Of a stretch of 64,000 nt of DNA, positions 35,129 to 47,073 are shown one piece after another. Under the pieces are notes generated by a model. The model was not told the origin of the DNA. It saw only the letters and a list, made by a program, of their open reading frames with translations, and searched no databases. Within the stretch, counting starts at the first letter, position 1; the number at the start of each line of letters is the position of its first letter. The DNA lies in NCBI GenBank assembly GCA_002070755.1, contig MWDY01000176.1, forward strand, positions 3,670 to 67,669, written 5' to 3'. The position numbers and the translations under genes are program-made. Source of the DNA: Spirochaetes bacterium ADurb.Bin110 (GTDB lineage: Bacteria > Spirochaetota > Spirochaetia > Treponematales > Rectinemataceae).

Positions 35129-37377
35129 ACGATATCTCAGGATCCCTCCCTCACCAAATATCTCTGTTGCCTGGCAATCCGGGGCTCTTGGGTGCCATTC
35201 CCAAGGCAGAGGGAGTATATTTTTCGATATTCTCAAGAAATGCCACAGGCATGATACTCTGCATATATGAAAAACCCCATGACGATGTCCCTGTAGCTTC
35301 TCTGCATCTAGACCCAATAAGGAACCGCACAGGCGATGTCTGGCACTGTTTTATTCCTGGCCTTAGGTCGGAGGTTCTTTATCTATGGCGCGCCGAAGGC
35401 CCATTTGCTCCACATGAAGGCCATCGCTTCAATCCATATAAAGTCCTTATAGACCCTTATGCCAAAGCAATTACCGATGGTTCTCTGGAACTCTGCTCCG
35501 CCCTTGCCTACGATGAGAAGTCACCAGAGAAAGACCTCTCTATTTCGACAACTCCAAACGATGGTTTTATGCCAAAGTGCGTTGTTGTGGAAGATGAATA
35601 CAATTGGGAAAATGACACCCCTTTAAACTATCCACTCAAAGATTGCATCATATACGAGACTCATGTACGAGGATTGACAAAGTCTGTTACAGCAAAATTA
35701 AAACATCATGGGACTTACCGCGGAGTAGTCGAAATGATCCCGTATTTCAAGAGCCTTGGCATTACGAGCCTAGAACTGCTTCCGGTACAGGAATTCGACT
35801 CTTCCGAGCGCTTTAGGCGAAACCCAATCACTGGCGAGAAGCTTTCGAACTATTGGGGGTATTCTCCAATCGCTTTCTTTGCTCCAGAGAGTTCTTACGC
35901 CTTCGATGAAGGTGTTGACCACAACAACTATTGCCCTTCCTATCCTGTCAAAGAATTCAAGTACATGGTAAGAGAGCTCCACAAGGCCGGCATCGAAGTC
36001 ATCCTCGACGTGGTTTTCAATCATACGGCCGAAGGCAATGAGCTAGGTCCAACTTTGAGCTTCCGTGGGCTAGATAATTCAATTTATTACATGTTGGCAG
36101 AAGATAAGCGTTATTATCGCAATTACTCGGGTTGTGGAAACACCCTTAATTGCAATCATCCTGTGCTACGTACCTTCATTATGGATTGCCTCCATTATTG
36201 GGTAGTTACCATGCATGTAGATGGGTTCCGATTCGATCTCGGTTCGATTTTGGGACGGGATTCACAAGGGAATCTGCTAGCCAATCCGCCAGTAATAGAA
36301 TCTATAGCGGAAGACCCGATACTGCGAGATACGAAGATCATTGCCGAAGCCTGGGATGCTGGCGGTGCTTACCAAGTCGGGGCTTTCCCTGGTGGACGAT
36401 GGGCAGAGTGGAATGACCGATATCGCGATGATGTGAGACGATTTTGGAGAGGAGATGAGGGGTTTACTCCGCTCCTAGCAACAAGGATTACTGGTTCAAG
36501 CGATCTTTACCTCAAGAATGGCAAACGTCCATTCCATTCAATAAATTTTGTTACCTCGCATGACGGCTTTACAATGAATGATCTCGTATCTTATAGCCGC
36601 AAGCACAATGAGGCAAATGGAGAAAATAACTGCGACGGGATTGCAGAGAATTTTTCCTCCAACTATGGCACCGAGGGCCCTTCGAACGCGCCTTTTGTCG
36701 AAGAAATACGAAATCGACAGATAAAAAATTTCTTTGCAACACTCTTGCTTTCAATAGGCACGCCCATGCTGCTCGGTGGAGACGAATTTCGCCGAACACA
36801 AAATGGCAATAACAATGCCTACTGTCATGACAACGAACTCACCTGGTACGACTGGAGCCTTCTAAAAAAGCATAAAGACATTTATCGTTTCGTTAAGTGT
36901 CTCATCGCTTTTCGCAAGAGCCACAATGCATTCAGAAGAGAGGACTTTTTCAGAGGTGTGGAAAAACGCAGTATTGCCACTCTCAGCGCCTCCGGGCAGT
37001 CCAGATTGAATCAATCCAAACTAAACGATATATCAGATATAGGAACTCCTCCCGATATTCTTTGGTATGATGAAAACGGCCTACCTCCGCAGTGGAGCAA
37101 GATTGGCAAAGTGCTTGTCGCGCGCATAAACGAACATGTCTCATCGAGAGATTCGTCTTGCTCTTATCTTCTAGCTTTCAATGCATCTCCTGAAGCCGTT
37201 CAGATCTGCCTCCCCCATGATCATGAACAGGACATCTGGAAAAGAGTAATAGATACCTCTTTCCCTCCACCACATGAAATCGAAGAAGAAAACCAACCTA
37301 TCCTATCAAACCAGCAGAAGTATCTCATGGCGCCGCGATCTTTTGTTTTGCTGATTTCGATATTCAAACCCGACTAG
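35125..37377 (+). CDS. glgX: glycogen debranching enzyme GlgX (isoamylase type)
   Basis: This 750-residue GH13 protein has an N-terminal CBM48-like domain ([16 protein letters not shown]) and a catalytic barrel with [27 protein letters not shown] (nucleophile Asp), [10 protein letters not shown] (acid Glu) and [17 protein letters not shown] (Asp). It removes alpha-1,6 branches from glycogen. The stretch [15 protein letters not shown] is typical of GlgX/TreX. The start overlaps the fabF stop (ATGA). There are Ser-rich inserts near residues 625-650 in the C-terminal domain. Confidence 0.92.
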   Translation: MNDISGSLPHQISLLPGNPGLLGAIPKAEGVYFSIFSRNATGMILCIYEKPHDDVPVASLHLDPIRNRTGDVWHCFIPGLRSEVLYLWRAEGPFAPHEGHRFNPYKVLIDPYAKAITDGSLELCSALAYDEKSPEKDLSISTTPNDGFMPKCVVVEDEYNWENDTPLNYPLKDCIIYETHVRGLTKSVTAKLKHHGTYRGVVEMIPYFKSLGITSLELLPVQEFDSSERFRRNPITGEKLSNYWGYSPIAFFAPESSYAFDEGVDHNNYCPSYPVKEFKYMVRELHKAGIEVILDVVFNHTAEGNELGPTLSFRGLDNSIYYMLAEDKRYYRNYSGCGNTLNCNHPVLRTFIMDCLHYWVVTMHVDGFRFDLGSILGRDSQGNLLANPPVIESIAEDPILRDTKIIAEAWDAGGAYQVGAFPGGRWAEWNDRYRDDVRRFWRGDEGFTPLLATRITGSSDLYLKNGKRPFHSINFVTSHDGFTMNDLVSYSRKHNEANGENNCDGIAENFSSNYGTEGPSNAPFVEEIRNRQIKNFFATLLLSIGTPMLLGGDEFRRTQNGNNNAYCHDNELTWYDWSLLKKHKDIYRFVKCLIAFRKSHNAFRREDFFRGVEKRSIATLSASGQSRLNQSKLNDISDIGTPPDILWYDENGLPPQWSKIGKVLVARINEHVSSRDSSCSYLLAFNASPEAVQICLPHDHEQDIWKRVIDTSFPPPHEIEEENQPILSNQQKYLMAPRSFVLLISIFKPD

Positions 37378-37422
37378 AATCATAACTTGCCTTCATGAAA
37401 TTTCATGAATATCTTATAACAC

Positions 37423-38091
37423 GTGAGAACATCGGCAGATAATGAAAAAGCTAACTTATATCTAAGAAAAGGTCTCCGCGAGCTTTCCAGACACAAGCCA
37501 TTGGAAGCCGTCGAACTATTTCGAAAGTCGGTCGAACTCACCCCGGCCTCCTGCGAAAAGACACTTTCAAGAGCGCTTTACTGGTTGTCAATTGCTCTTC
37601 TGCAGCTGAATAAGCGCGATCTAGCAGTAAAAAGCCTTGCAAATGCCCAAAAAATACGTAGACAGGGCTATATCCGCAGATTCTATGTGCGACATGTCAA
37701 TGGATATGGCATGATCAAGCAGCCAACAAAGGAACTAGATGATCTCTATGCTTTTCTAAGTATTCAGCTTTCTTTTTATTTGCTCAATCGTCCAAGCCAT
37801 CGCTTTGGCTCTGAGGCCGAGCACTCGATGGTGCTTGCTTTTCTGCTCCATACTTGGAAGAGCATCAAAGGCACCGAAGAGTTTAGATCTCTCGATTGTA
37901 GCGAGAAATTATTGCTATTCAATAAACTTAAAATTGATTTTCCCGCTTTTGCTCCATATTCTATCGTACAAAGAAAAAGAGAACGCCAGATTATACCATC
38001 AAGCATAGCCTTTAACCAACCTTGCTCCTGCGGATCTGGCTTGCCGTTCATACAGTGTTGTGGGAGGACCCGGGGGATTTCCGAGCTCTGA
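37423..38091 (+). CDS. helical-repeat protein with C-terminal SEC-C motif
   Basis: This 222-residue protein starts with TPR-like helices (KANLYLRKGLRELSRHKPLEAVELFRKSVEL and the following pair; about residues 8-90). It ends with the zinc-binding SEC-C motif PCSCGSGLPFIQCCG. SEC-C tails occur in SecA and in many proteins of unknown role. The start is GTG at 37423. No function can be assigned. It stands alone between glgX and the sigma factor. Confidence 0.6.
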   Translation: MRTSADNEKANLYLRKGLRELSRHKPLEAVELFRKSVELTPASCEKTLSRALYWLSIALLQLNKRDLAVKSLANAQKIRRQGYIRRFYVRHVNGYGMIKQPTKELDDLYAFLSIQLSFYLLNRPSHRFGSEAEHSMVLAFLLHTWKSIKGTEEFRSLDCSEKLLLFNKLKIDFPAFAPYSIVQRKRERQIIPSSIAFNQPCSCGSGLPFIQCCGRTRGISEL

Positions 38092-38102
38092 AAGCGATCT
38101 TG

Positions 38103-38119
38103 TGTTTCAAATTGATACA
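38103..38119. promoter_or_regulatory. inverted repeat upstream of the sigma-54 promoter
   Basis: TGTTTCAA-A-TTGATACA is an inverted repeat with one mismatched pair. It lies about 150 bp upstream of the -24/-12 element, the usual distance for an enhancer-binding activator. It also resembles a very degenerate parS and could be unrelated. Confidence 0.35.
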
Positions 38120-38266
38120 ATCCTCATTGCTTTAAGGCTTAGTATATCAAAACGATACATATTCGCCCTATTCATTAGCAAACAAGCTCCCTTTTTAGAA
38201 AAATCCGTATGACTTGCCGCGCCTTATTTCCTTATATCTAAACGAGTTGATGCTTTGCCGTTGAAT

Positions 38267-38282
38267 TGGCACGCTTTTTGCA
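38267..38282 (+). promoter_or_regulatory. sigma-54 (RpoN) -24/-12 promoter of the sigma factor gene
   Basis: TGGCACG-CTTT-TTGCA matches the RpoN consensus at every conserved position, with GG and GC separated by 10 bp. Transcription would start near 38293, 14 bp before the ATG and at the edge of the AAGGAG ribosome binding site. Confidence 0.8.
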
Positions 38283-38306
38283 TACTAAATAGTCAAGGAG
38301 ATTTTG

Positions 38307-39185
38307 ATGACACAAAACAAGAAACTAAAGGAAACACGTTCTGGTGCGGATTATGACGACGAGAATGTGTTGTCCATGTATCTCCGCGAGATAAACAGAA
38401 TTCCTCTTCTTTCTCGCGAAGAAGAAAATGAATACGCGACTCGTGCGGCCGCAGGCGACGAAAAGGCAAAAGAGATATTGGCTAAAAGCAATCTCAGATT
38501 TGTCGTTAATGTCGCAAAAAAGTACCAGAACCAAGGCTTGCCTCTTGCCGATCTTATAGCGGAAGGTAACATAGGACTTCTGAGCGCTATCGATCATTAT
38601 GATGTTACAAAAGGCTATCATTTTATATCTTACGCAGTGTGGTGGATACGACAGGCAATTCTCAAAGCAATCTGCGAGAAAAGCCGTATGATTCGCCTTC
38701 CTCTAAATAGAGCCAATGAACTTGTGCAGATCGAAAAGGCTCGTGCGCTGTTCGAAGGCGATATTTCAGAAGAAGGAGAGATACGTGAAGTAGCCAAGTT
38801 TCTCAATATGGAGCCCGAGCATATAAAGGATATCATATCCATTTCGCGTGAACTGATTTCGCTCGATGCTCCGGTATATGACGAGAGGAATTCTACGACT
38901 GTAGGCGAGCTAATTGAAAATGAAAAGCATGAAAGTCCAGAGCAGAATGCGATTCAATCAAGTCTGCGCGACGATATCAACAAGGTCCTTTCAACTTTGA
39001 GCGCCAAAGAGCGTGAGATCGTTGAATATCGCTTCGGGCTGAATGGAAAGCGTCCTATGAGCCTAAAAGAAATCGGAGATCGCATGCACCTTACAAAAGA
39101 GAGAATTCGTCAGATTGAAAAGGCAGCCTTGAAGAAAGTGGCTGTTCCCGAAACCATGGAAATGCTTCAAGACTATGTAGCTTAG
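38307..39185 (+). CDS. group-2 sigma-70-family RNA polymerase sigma factor
   Basis: This 292-residue sigma factor contains region 1.2 (VLSMYLREINRIPLLSREEE), region 2 (NLRFVVNVAKKYQNQGLPLADLIAEGNIGLLSAI, then FISYAVWWIRQAI), region 3, and region 4 with SLKEIGDRMHLTKERIRQIEKAALKKV. The acidic region 1.1 of the main RpoD is missing, which places it with group 2 (RpoS-like) sigmas or short RpoDs. I start it at the ATG at 38307, 7 bp after AAGGAG; a TTG one codon earlier is less likely. The upstream sigma-54 promoter suggests the gene is switched on by RpoN and an activator, as rpoS is in Borrelia. A terminator follows. Confidence 0.87.
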   Translation: MTQNKKLKETRSGADYDDENVLSMYLREINRIPLLSREEENEYATRAAAGDEKAKEILAKSNLRFVVNVAKKYQNQGLPLADLIAEGNIGLLSAIDHYDVTKGYHFISYAVWWIRQAILKAICEKSRMIRLPLNRANELVQIEKARALFEGDISEEGEIREVAKFLNMEPEHIKDIISISRELISLDAPVYDERNSTTVGELIENEKHESPEQNAIQSSLRDDINKVLSTLSAKEREIVEYRFGLNGKRPMSLKEIGDRMHLTKERIRQIEKAALKKVAVPETMEMLQDYVA

Positions 39186-39211
39186 AGTTATTGGTATAGT
39201 TTAATGTTTTT

Positions 39212-39242
39212 AGCCCTGGCACATCATCGCCAGGGCTTTTTT
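39212..39242 (+). terminator. intrinsic terminator after the sigma factor gene
   Basis: The perfect 9-bp stem AGCCCTGGC / GCCAGGGCT has an 8-nt loop and is followed by TTTTT. Confidence 0.92.
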
Positions 39243-39272
39243 AGTGTACAGCAGAGCGTTATACTGCTCTCC

Positions 39273-40439
39273 ATGCGGACATCCGATGAAGCTTCCTTTC
39301 AAGATTTTGCTCAAAAAAGCAAAGATTACGTTTCAAAGAGAATCATGGAGATTTTTCTAGAAAACAAGGAATTGTTTGACACTCTGCCTGAATCAGGCAA
39401 ATGGCTATCCGATGAGATGCAAGATTTCGCGTGTTCTGGCAAGATGCTGCGGGGTACGCTCGCTTTTATAGGATATCGGCTTTTCCATGAGGAAGGCACT
39501 TCTATAGCTGATTTTATAGACGATAAGGCTAGATCAGTCGCTGCTAGCTTAGAGCTATTTCAGGCAGGGCTGCTTGTCCATGATGATATTATGGACCACG
39601 ACCAAAGGCGCCGGGGAAAGCCAACCTTTCACCTGCGGATAAAAAATATGTTAGAAGAAAGGCTCTCTAATTGCAATATAGCCTCAGCTTTTGCCATAGC
39701 CGAAGCCCAAGGCATATGTGTCGGAGATCTTTTTTTCTTTCTTGGCTGGCAAGAGATATCTAGGCTCGATTTCAGTATATCCTCTCTATTTGCAAGAGAA
39801 CTCGCTCTCGTGACTCTCGCACAGATTCGAGACGTGGGCTTTGGATATGACAAGAGCTATCCAGATATCAAGGAAATAATAGAAGTATATCGCCATAAGA
39901 CTGCTCGCTATACTATTGTCTTGCCTTTGATCGCTGGTGCAATCATAGCGCATTCTTCTGTGACTCACGCCTCAACAGCCAGCGCTTCGATATCTCAGAC
40001 AGCTCAGCACATGGAGAAATCGATCTTTCCTTTGCTTGAGGCTTTTGGAGAATCCATGGGTATTGTCTTTCAGCTTCAGGACGATAGGCTTGGGTTATTT
40101 GGCAATGAAGAGGAAACAGGAAAACCCATCGGTTCGGACCTTAAGGAAGGCAAAAAAACTCCATATATCATTCTCTTAGTGAATAGACTTGAAGATAAAG
40201 AGCGTGAACGATTTGATTCTATCTTTGCATCTCCAAAACAAGAATTGAAGGATATCGAATGGATACGCAATATTATCATAGCTAAAGGAGTAGAAGCAGA
40301 TATTCAGAAGATGATTGATTTATATCTGTCAAAGGCGCAAACCGCCTTTGATGGGTTGTCGGCTTTGCCCTCGATAGAAGCAAAGACTATTTCTCTATTG
40401 AAAGGCTTTATGCAATATTCTAGCAAGCGTTCTAGCTAA
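39273..40439 (+). CDS. polyprenyl diphosphate synthase family protein
   Basis: This trans-isoprenyl diphosphate synthase makes geranyl/farnesyl/geranylgeranyl or longer chains from IPP. The first Asp-rich motif is VHDDIMDHDQRRRG and the second is FQLQDDRLGLFG. GSDLKEGKKTPYIILL near the C-terminus is also typical. I start at the ATG at 39273 (388 residues). The frame is open further upstream, but an ATG at 39204 would lie before the terminator hairpin. Product length cannot be predicted with certainty. An insert (THASTASASISQT) follows HKTARYTIVLPLIAGA. Confidence 0.85.
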   Translation: MRTSDEASFQDFAQKSKDYVSKRIMEIFLENKELFDTLPESGKWLSDEMQDFACSGKMLRGTLAFIGYRLFHEEGTSIADFIDDKARSVAASLELFQAGLLVHDDIMDHDQRRRGKPTFHLRIKNMLEERLSNCNIASAFAIAEAQGICVGDLFFFLGWQEISRLDFSISSLFARELALVTLAQIRDVGFGYDKSYPDIKEIIEVYRHKTARYTIVLPLIAGAIIAHSSVTHASTASASISQTAQHMEKSIFPLLEAFGESMGIVFQLQDDRLGLFGNEEETGKPIGSDLKEGKKTPYIILLVNRLEDKERERFDSIFASPKQELKDIEWIRNIIIAKGVEADIQKMIDLYLSKAQTAFDGLSALPSIEAKTISLLKGFMQYSSKRSS

Positions 40440-40482
40440 GAAAGATGGATATTCAAAAGCTTTGCCGCTATCAATATCGTTT

Positions 40483-40498
40483 TGTTTCACGTGAAACA
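40483..40498. promoter_or_regulatory. parS centromere site
   Basis: TGTTTCACGTGAAACA is identical to the 16-bp parS consensus bound by ParB. It lies in the gap between the polyprenyl synthase and gyrA genes, about 4.9 kb from dnaA. Confidence 0.95.
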
Positions 40499-40574
40499 GC
40501 ATAGACATTCTGCATATCGCCAAAACACGACACTTGGACTGCCTTTCTTCTAGCCTATCCTTTTTATGGCTACT

Positions 40575-43004
40575 CTATTCCTCCTCTTGAACTATCTTGT
40601 CTATACCTATGACGAAATCAGGTGGTTCTATATTGACAATCCGCACGCCACGAGCGCCTTTACCCATCTGCCGCACAGAGGACACATTGAGCTTTATCGT
40701 TTTGCCTGTTGAGGTTATGACCATAACCTCATCTTCTTCCTGCACAGACACGCCCTTTACCACTTCTCCTGATGATTCGTCTGGCGAGTAGATGGTCTGA
40801 CCCTTGGTGCCGCGCGAATGCACATTGAAGAGCCCATAGTTTACACGCTTCCCAAATCCGTTCTGGGTTATTATCAGCATGGATTCATTGGGATCTACTC
40901 TCAGCATAGCAGCTAGCTCATCGGATTCATGTAACGATATTCCTCTTACACCACGAGCGGTTCGGCCCATTTCTCTAACCTGAGACTCATGAATTCGCAG
41001 CGCTTGACCTTTTCTTGATATCAGCATCACTTCATCAGAGCCCTGTGTTAAAATAGCGGATATCAGCCTGTCTCCTTTATCGAGAGAAATACCAATTATG
41101 CCTCGCGTTTTAGCATTTGTAAATTCTTTTGTTGCAACTTTCTTGACGACTCCCTTGAGTGTTCCCATCAAGATATATTCTTTTTCGGAAAAATCACTAA
41201 AATCGACTACAGCCGTTATCTCTTCATCTTCTGAAATCGCGAGAAGCGAACGAATATGAGGCCCCCTTGCTTGCTTGCTCGACTCGGGGATCTCGAGCAC
41301 TTTTAGCCAGTATGCTTTGCCCCAGCTAGAGATAAAGAGCAGATAATCGTGAGTATTTGCAATGAATAGTTGCTCTACAAAGTCCTCTTCAATTAGAGCG
41401 GCTGAATTTGAGCCCTTCCCTCCTCTCCCTTGAGATCTATATTGATTCACCGAGATGCGCTTAATAAAGCCTTTGTTGGAGATGAGTATAGCCATCTCTT
41501 CGGGTTTGATTAGATCTTCGATGTTTATCTGTTCGACTTGATTGGGCACAATTTCAGTACGTCGGTCATCTCCGTATTTTTCTGCGATATCGTGAATCTC
41601 TTGCTTGATCACGTGGCGGATGGAATTTGGGTCTGAAAGCAAGCCCTTTAGATATTCAATTCGAGCTTCGATTTCCTTTAATTCTGCTAAAATCTTTTCT
41701 GTTTCGAGGCTTGTCAGTCGACCTAGTCGCATATCTACAATGGCTTGGGACTGTGCTTCACTGAGCTCGAAGCGCTCGCATAAGCGAGTCTTTGCCGTAT
41801 CGATATTTTTGCTTGATTTGATTATAGCCACAACTTCATCGATATTTCTCAGGGCAATTACTAAGCCACGAAGAATATGGGCACGCTCTTCAGCTTTTTT
41901 AAGTTCGAATTTGGAGCGGCGAGTGACTACGTCGAACCTGTGCTGTACGAAATAGAAAATCAGCTCTTTCAAGTTGAGACATTTTGGCACGCCATCCACT
42001 AGAGCCAGGTTGATCACTCCGAATGTGCTCTGTAGAGGCGTGCGCATGAATAGCTGATTTAGCACAATCTTGGTTATTGCTCCCTTTCGGAGCTCAAGAA
42101 CAATACGGATTCCTTCTCTGTCGCTTTCATCGCGAAGGTCTGATATTCCATCTATTTGCTTTTCGCGCACAAGCTCCGCAATGCGAGTTACAAGCATCGT
42201 CTTGTTGAGGGCATAAGGAATCTCTGTAAAGACAATCTGCTCTCGGCCGCTTTTCATCGTCTCTATGATAAAGCGTCCTCGTACCGTCAACCTACCGCGA
42301 CCCGTTTCGTAAGCTTCTTTAATACCCTGTAAGCCGTAGATAATACCACCGGTCGGAAAATCGGGGCCTTTAACGTATTTCATTAAATCATCGATATTTA
42401 TTTCAGGGTCATCGATAAACGCTTCTATTGCAAGCGCGGTTTCTCGCAAGTTGTGGGGAGGCATGTTTGTTGCCATGCCAACGGCTATCCCGCTCGAGCC
42501 ATTTATAAGCAGATTTGGAATGGCCGAAGGCAAAACGCTTGGCTCTTTTAGGCTCTCATCGTAGTTGGGAACAAAATCCACGGTCTCCTTGTCAAGGTCA
42601 ACAAGCATCTCTTCGCCAATTTTCGAGAGCTTGGCCTCTGTGTAGCGGCTTGCTGCGGGAGGATCTCCGTCTATCGAACCGAAGTTCCCCTGGCCCTGAA
42701 CAAGTGGGTATCGCAAGGAAAAAGGCTGAGCCATTCTAACAAGTGCATCGTAAAGCGACTGATCTCCATGTGGGTGATATTTACCCATTGCATCGCCGGT
42801 AATGCGCGCGCTTTTCTTGGTTGGTGCATTACTCCGAAGTCCAAGTTCATCCATGGCATACAAAAGCCGCCGATGAACCGGCTTGAGCCCGTCTCGCACA
42901 TCTGGTAAAGCACGTGAGACGATTACGGACATGGCATAGTTGAGATAAGAACTCTTGACTTCTTCTTCTATGGGAACAGGAATAATATTGCTTGATTCCG
43001 CCAT
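40575..43004 (-). CDS. gyrA: DNA gyrase subunit A
   Basis: GyrA is the DNA-cutting subunit of gyrase. The 809 residues contain the quinolone region [19 protein letters not shown], the active-site Tyr in [10 protein letters not shown], the GyrA box [14 protein letters not shown] sequence (present as [10 protein letters not shown]) and six C-terminal beta-pinwheel blades. At the position of E. coli Ser83 the sequence has Gln, while the Asp87 equivalent is kept. It lies 12 bp downstream of gyrB on the same strand, facing away from dnaA. Confidence 0.96.
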   Translation of the reverse strand: MAESSNIIPVPIEEEVKSSYLNYAMSVIVSRALPDVRDGLKPVHRRLLYAMDELGLRSNAPTKKSARITGDAMGKYHPHGDQSLYDALVRMAQPFSLRYPLVQGQGNFGSIDGDPPAASRYTEAKLSKIGEEMLVDLDKETVDFVPNYDESLKEPSVLPSAIPNLLINGSSGIAVGMATNMPPHNLRETALAIEAFIDDPEINIDDLMKYVKGPDFPTGGIIYGLQGIKEAYETGRGRLTVRGRFIIETMKSGREQIVFTEIPYALNKTMLVTRIAELVREKQIDGISDLRDESDREGIRIVLELRKGAITKIVLNQLFMRTPLQSTFGVINLALVDGVPKCLNLKELIFYFVQHRFDVVTRRSKFELKKAEERAHILRGLVIALRNIDEVVAIIKSSKNIDTAKTRLCERFELSEAQSQAIVDMRLGRLTSLETEKILAELKEIEARIEYLKGLLSDPNSIRHVIKQEIHDIAEKYGDDRRTEIVPNQVEQINIEDLIKPEEMAILISNKGFIKRISVNQYRSQGRGGKGSNSAALIEEDFVEQLFIANTHDYLLFISSWGKAYWLKVLEIPESSKQARGPHIRSLLAISEDEEITAVVDFSDFSEKEYILMGTLKGVVKKVATKEFTNAKTRGIIGISLDKGDRLISAILTQGSDEVMLISRKGQALRIHESQVREMGRTARGVRGISLHESDELAAMLRVDPNESMLIITQNGFGKRVNYGLFNVHSRGTKGQTIYSPDESSGEVVKGVSVQEEDEVMVITSTGKTIKLNVSSVRQMGKGARGVRIVNIEPPDFVIGIDKIVQEEE

Positions 43005-43016
43005 TCTGATCTGCCT

Positions 43017-45360
<2,344 letters not shown>

Positions 45361-46752
45361 ATGACCGATGATAATGGAACAATTTGGCAAAAAGCTCTCG
45401 AAATTGCCAAGTCGCAGGTCCCAGAGGCTGAATTCATCATGTGGTTCAGGCTATCTTATGTTGGATTCGAAAACGGAACTATCCTGCTGCAGGCGAACAA
45501 TACCTTCCTTAGAGATCAGTTTGTCAGAAAATACAGCCAATTTATGAAGGAGATCATATCATCCCTTCTGGGAATGCCTGTAGAATTGTCTGTTGATGCT
45601 CAGTCTAGAGTTATAGAAAATCACATTGCCCTTCAGGCTTCACCTCGAAAAGCAAAAAGCGATATAGTCACTGAAAAATTAATTACAACACGGCCCGATA
45701 GCTCTCGCGGTTCTCGCCCTACCAATCTTCAGCCTCGATATACCTTTGAGACCTTCGTTGTGGGAGAGAACAACAATTTTGCTTTCAATGCAGCAAGCGC
45801 AGTCGCCGATAAACCAGGAGCTTCCTACAATCCACTTCTAATCTATGGCGGAGTTGGCCTTGGCAAAACACATCTCATGCATGCCATCGGAAACCGCATC
45901 GTTGAAAAACATAGTGATTTCAGAATTATTTGCGTCACAGCAGAGGAATTCACTAACGAGTTCATAAAGACTATCCACGATCGCACAACCAATGATTTCA
46001 AGAACAAGTATCGCAATGTAGATATCTTGCTCATAGACGATATTCATTTTTTTCAAAGCAAACACGGAGTCCAGGAAGAACTCTTCCATACCTTCAATGC
46101 CCTCTATGATTCGAATAAGCAGCTGGTTTTCACGTGTGACCGCCCAGCTGCAGAATTGAAGGACTTCTCTGAACGCCTAAAGAGCAGATTCATGATGGGA
46201 CTCAAGACCGATCTAACTACCCCAAGCTTCGAAACACGAGCTGCTATTGTAAGAAAAAAGCTTGAACTTTATAAGCGCGACTTCAGCGAAGATGTCATCA
46301 ATCTCATAGCAAAGAGCATAGAAACCAATGTGCGCGATCTAGACTCATGCATAAACCAGATCATCGCTTACGCTGATCTCATAAAGGTAGAACCAACATT
46401 TGAAATAGCACAAAACGTAATAAAACAGCTCACAAATTCATTTATGCCTCCTGCTATCGACGTATCTTCGATAATAAAGACTGTAGCCGATTACTATAAG
46501 CTCTCGATCTCCGACCTTAAAGGAAAAAAACGAAGCAAGAATATTGCTCTTGCTCGACAGATAGCAATGTACATAATACGAGAAACAACAGATTACTCCA
46601 CAACTGAGATTGGCTCTGAATTTAATGGTCGAGATCATTCGACAGTTATGCATTCATGTCAAAAAATCGAAGATCTTGTCAAATTCGACGCTTCTTTCGC
46701 TTCTGTGGTAAATCGTCTTATCAAGGAATGCAAAGAAAGGTCATCTCCTTAG
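45361..46752 (+). CDS. dnaA: chromosomal replication initiator DnaA
   Basis: DnaA opens the origin. The 463 residues show the N-terminal helical domain (IWQKALEIAKSQVPEAEF), a variable linker, the AAA+ domain with YGGVGLGKTHLMHAIGN and LLIDDIHFFQ, and the C-terminal DNA-binding helix-turn-helix with SKNIALARQIAMYI and the signature FNGRDHSTVMHSCQKI. Box clusters lie on both sides of the gene. Confidence 0.97.
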   Translation: MTDDNGTIWQKALEIAKSQVPEAEFIMWFRLSYVGFENGTILLQANNTFLRDQFVRKYSQFMKEIISSLLGMPVELSVDAQSRVIENHIALQASPRKAKSDIVTEKLITTRPDSSRGSRPTNLQPRYTFETFVVGENNNFAFNAASAVADKPGASYNPLLIYGGVGLGKTHLMHAIGNRIVEKHSDFRIICVTAEEFTNEFIKTIHDRTTNDFKNKYRNVDILLIDDIHFFQSKHGVQEELFHTFNALYDSNKQLVFTCDRPAAELKDFSERLKSRFMMGLKTDLTTPSFETRAAIVRKKLELYKRDFSEDVINLIAKSIETNVRDLDSCINQIIAYADLIKVEPTFEIAQNVIKQLTNSFMPPAIDVSSIIKTVADYYKLSISDLKGKKRSKNIALARQIAMYIIRETTDYSTTEIGSEFNGRDHSTVMHSCQKIEDLVKFDASFASVVNRLIKECKERSSP

Positions 46753-47073
46753 GATTAACTATATTAAATATTGTTAAAAACCTGTGGAAAACTTAGCCTA
46801 TTTTGTGGAAAAACTTTTTGTCTGTGGAAAAAGTGGATTTCTGGCAGTTATTTGCCACAAGTTATGCACATATATAAATCTATATTAATAAAATAAATAA
46901 TTTAGTTTTCAACATATCCGCTGTGCTTACTACTACTATTACTATTTAATATATAAATAGAATAAGTAATAATAATCCAGAAGAATTTGTGGATAATTAT
47001 CTTTTTATATGATGCTGTTTATTTTTCTTTTATGAGCTGCTAATATAAAACATCTTGATGGAGGATAAGCCAC
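46753..47073. other. oriC candidate, dnaA-dnaN intergenic part
   Basis: This 321-bp very AT-rich region contains TGTGGAAAA-type boxes (near 46783, 46803 and 46832), TTATGCACA (46862-46870) and a perfect TTGTGGATAA (46985-46994) around an A/T-only stretch (46870-46980) that could be the unwinding element. With the gyrB-dnaA part it makes a bipartite origin. Confidence 0.7.

Noticed and set aside
46849..46866. TGGCAG-TTAT-TTGCC as a second sigma-54 promoter
   Set aside because: The GG-GC spacing is 9 bp instead of 10, and the site lies within the AT-rich origin region with no close start codon.
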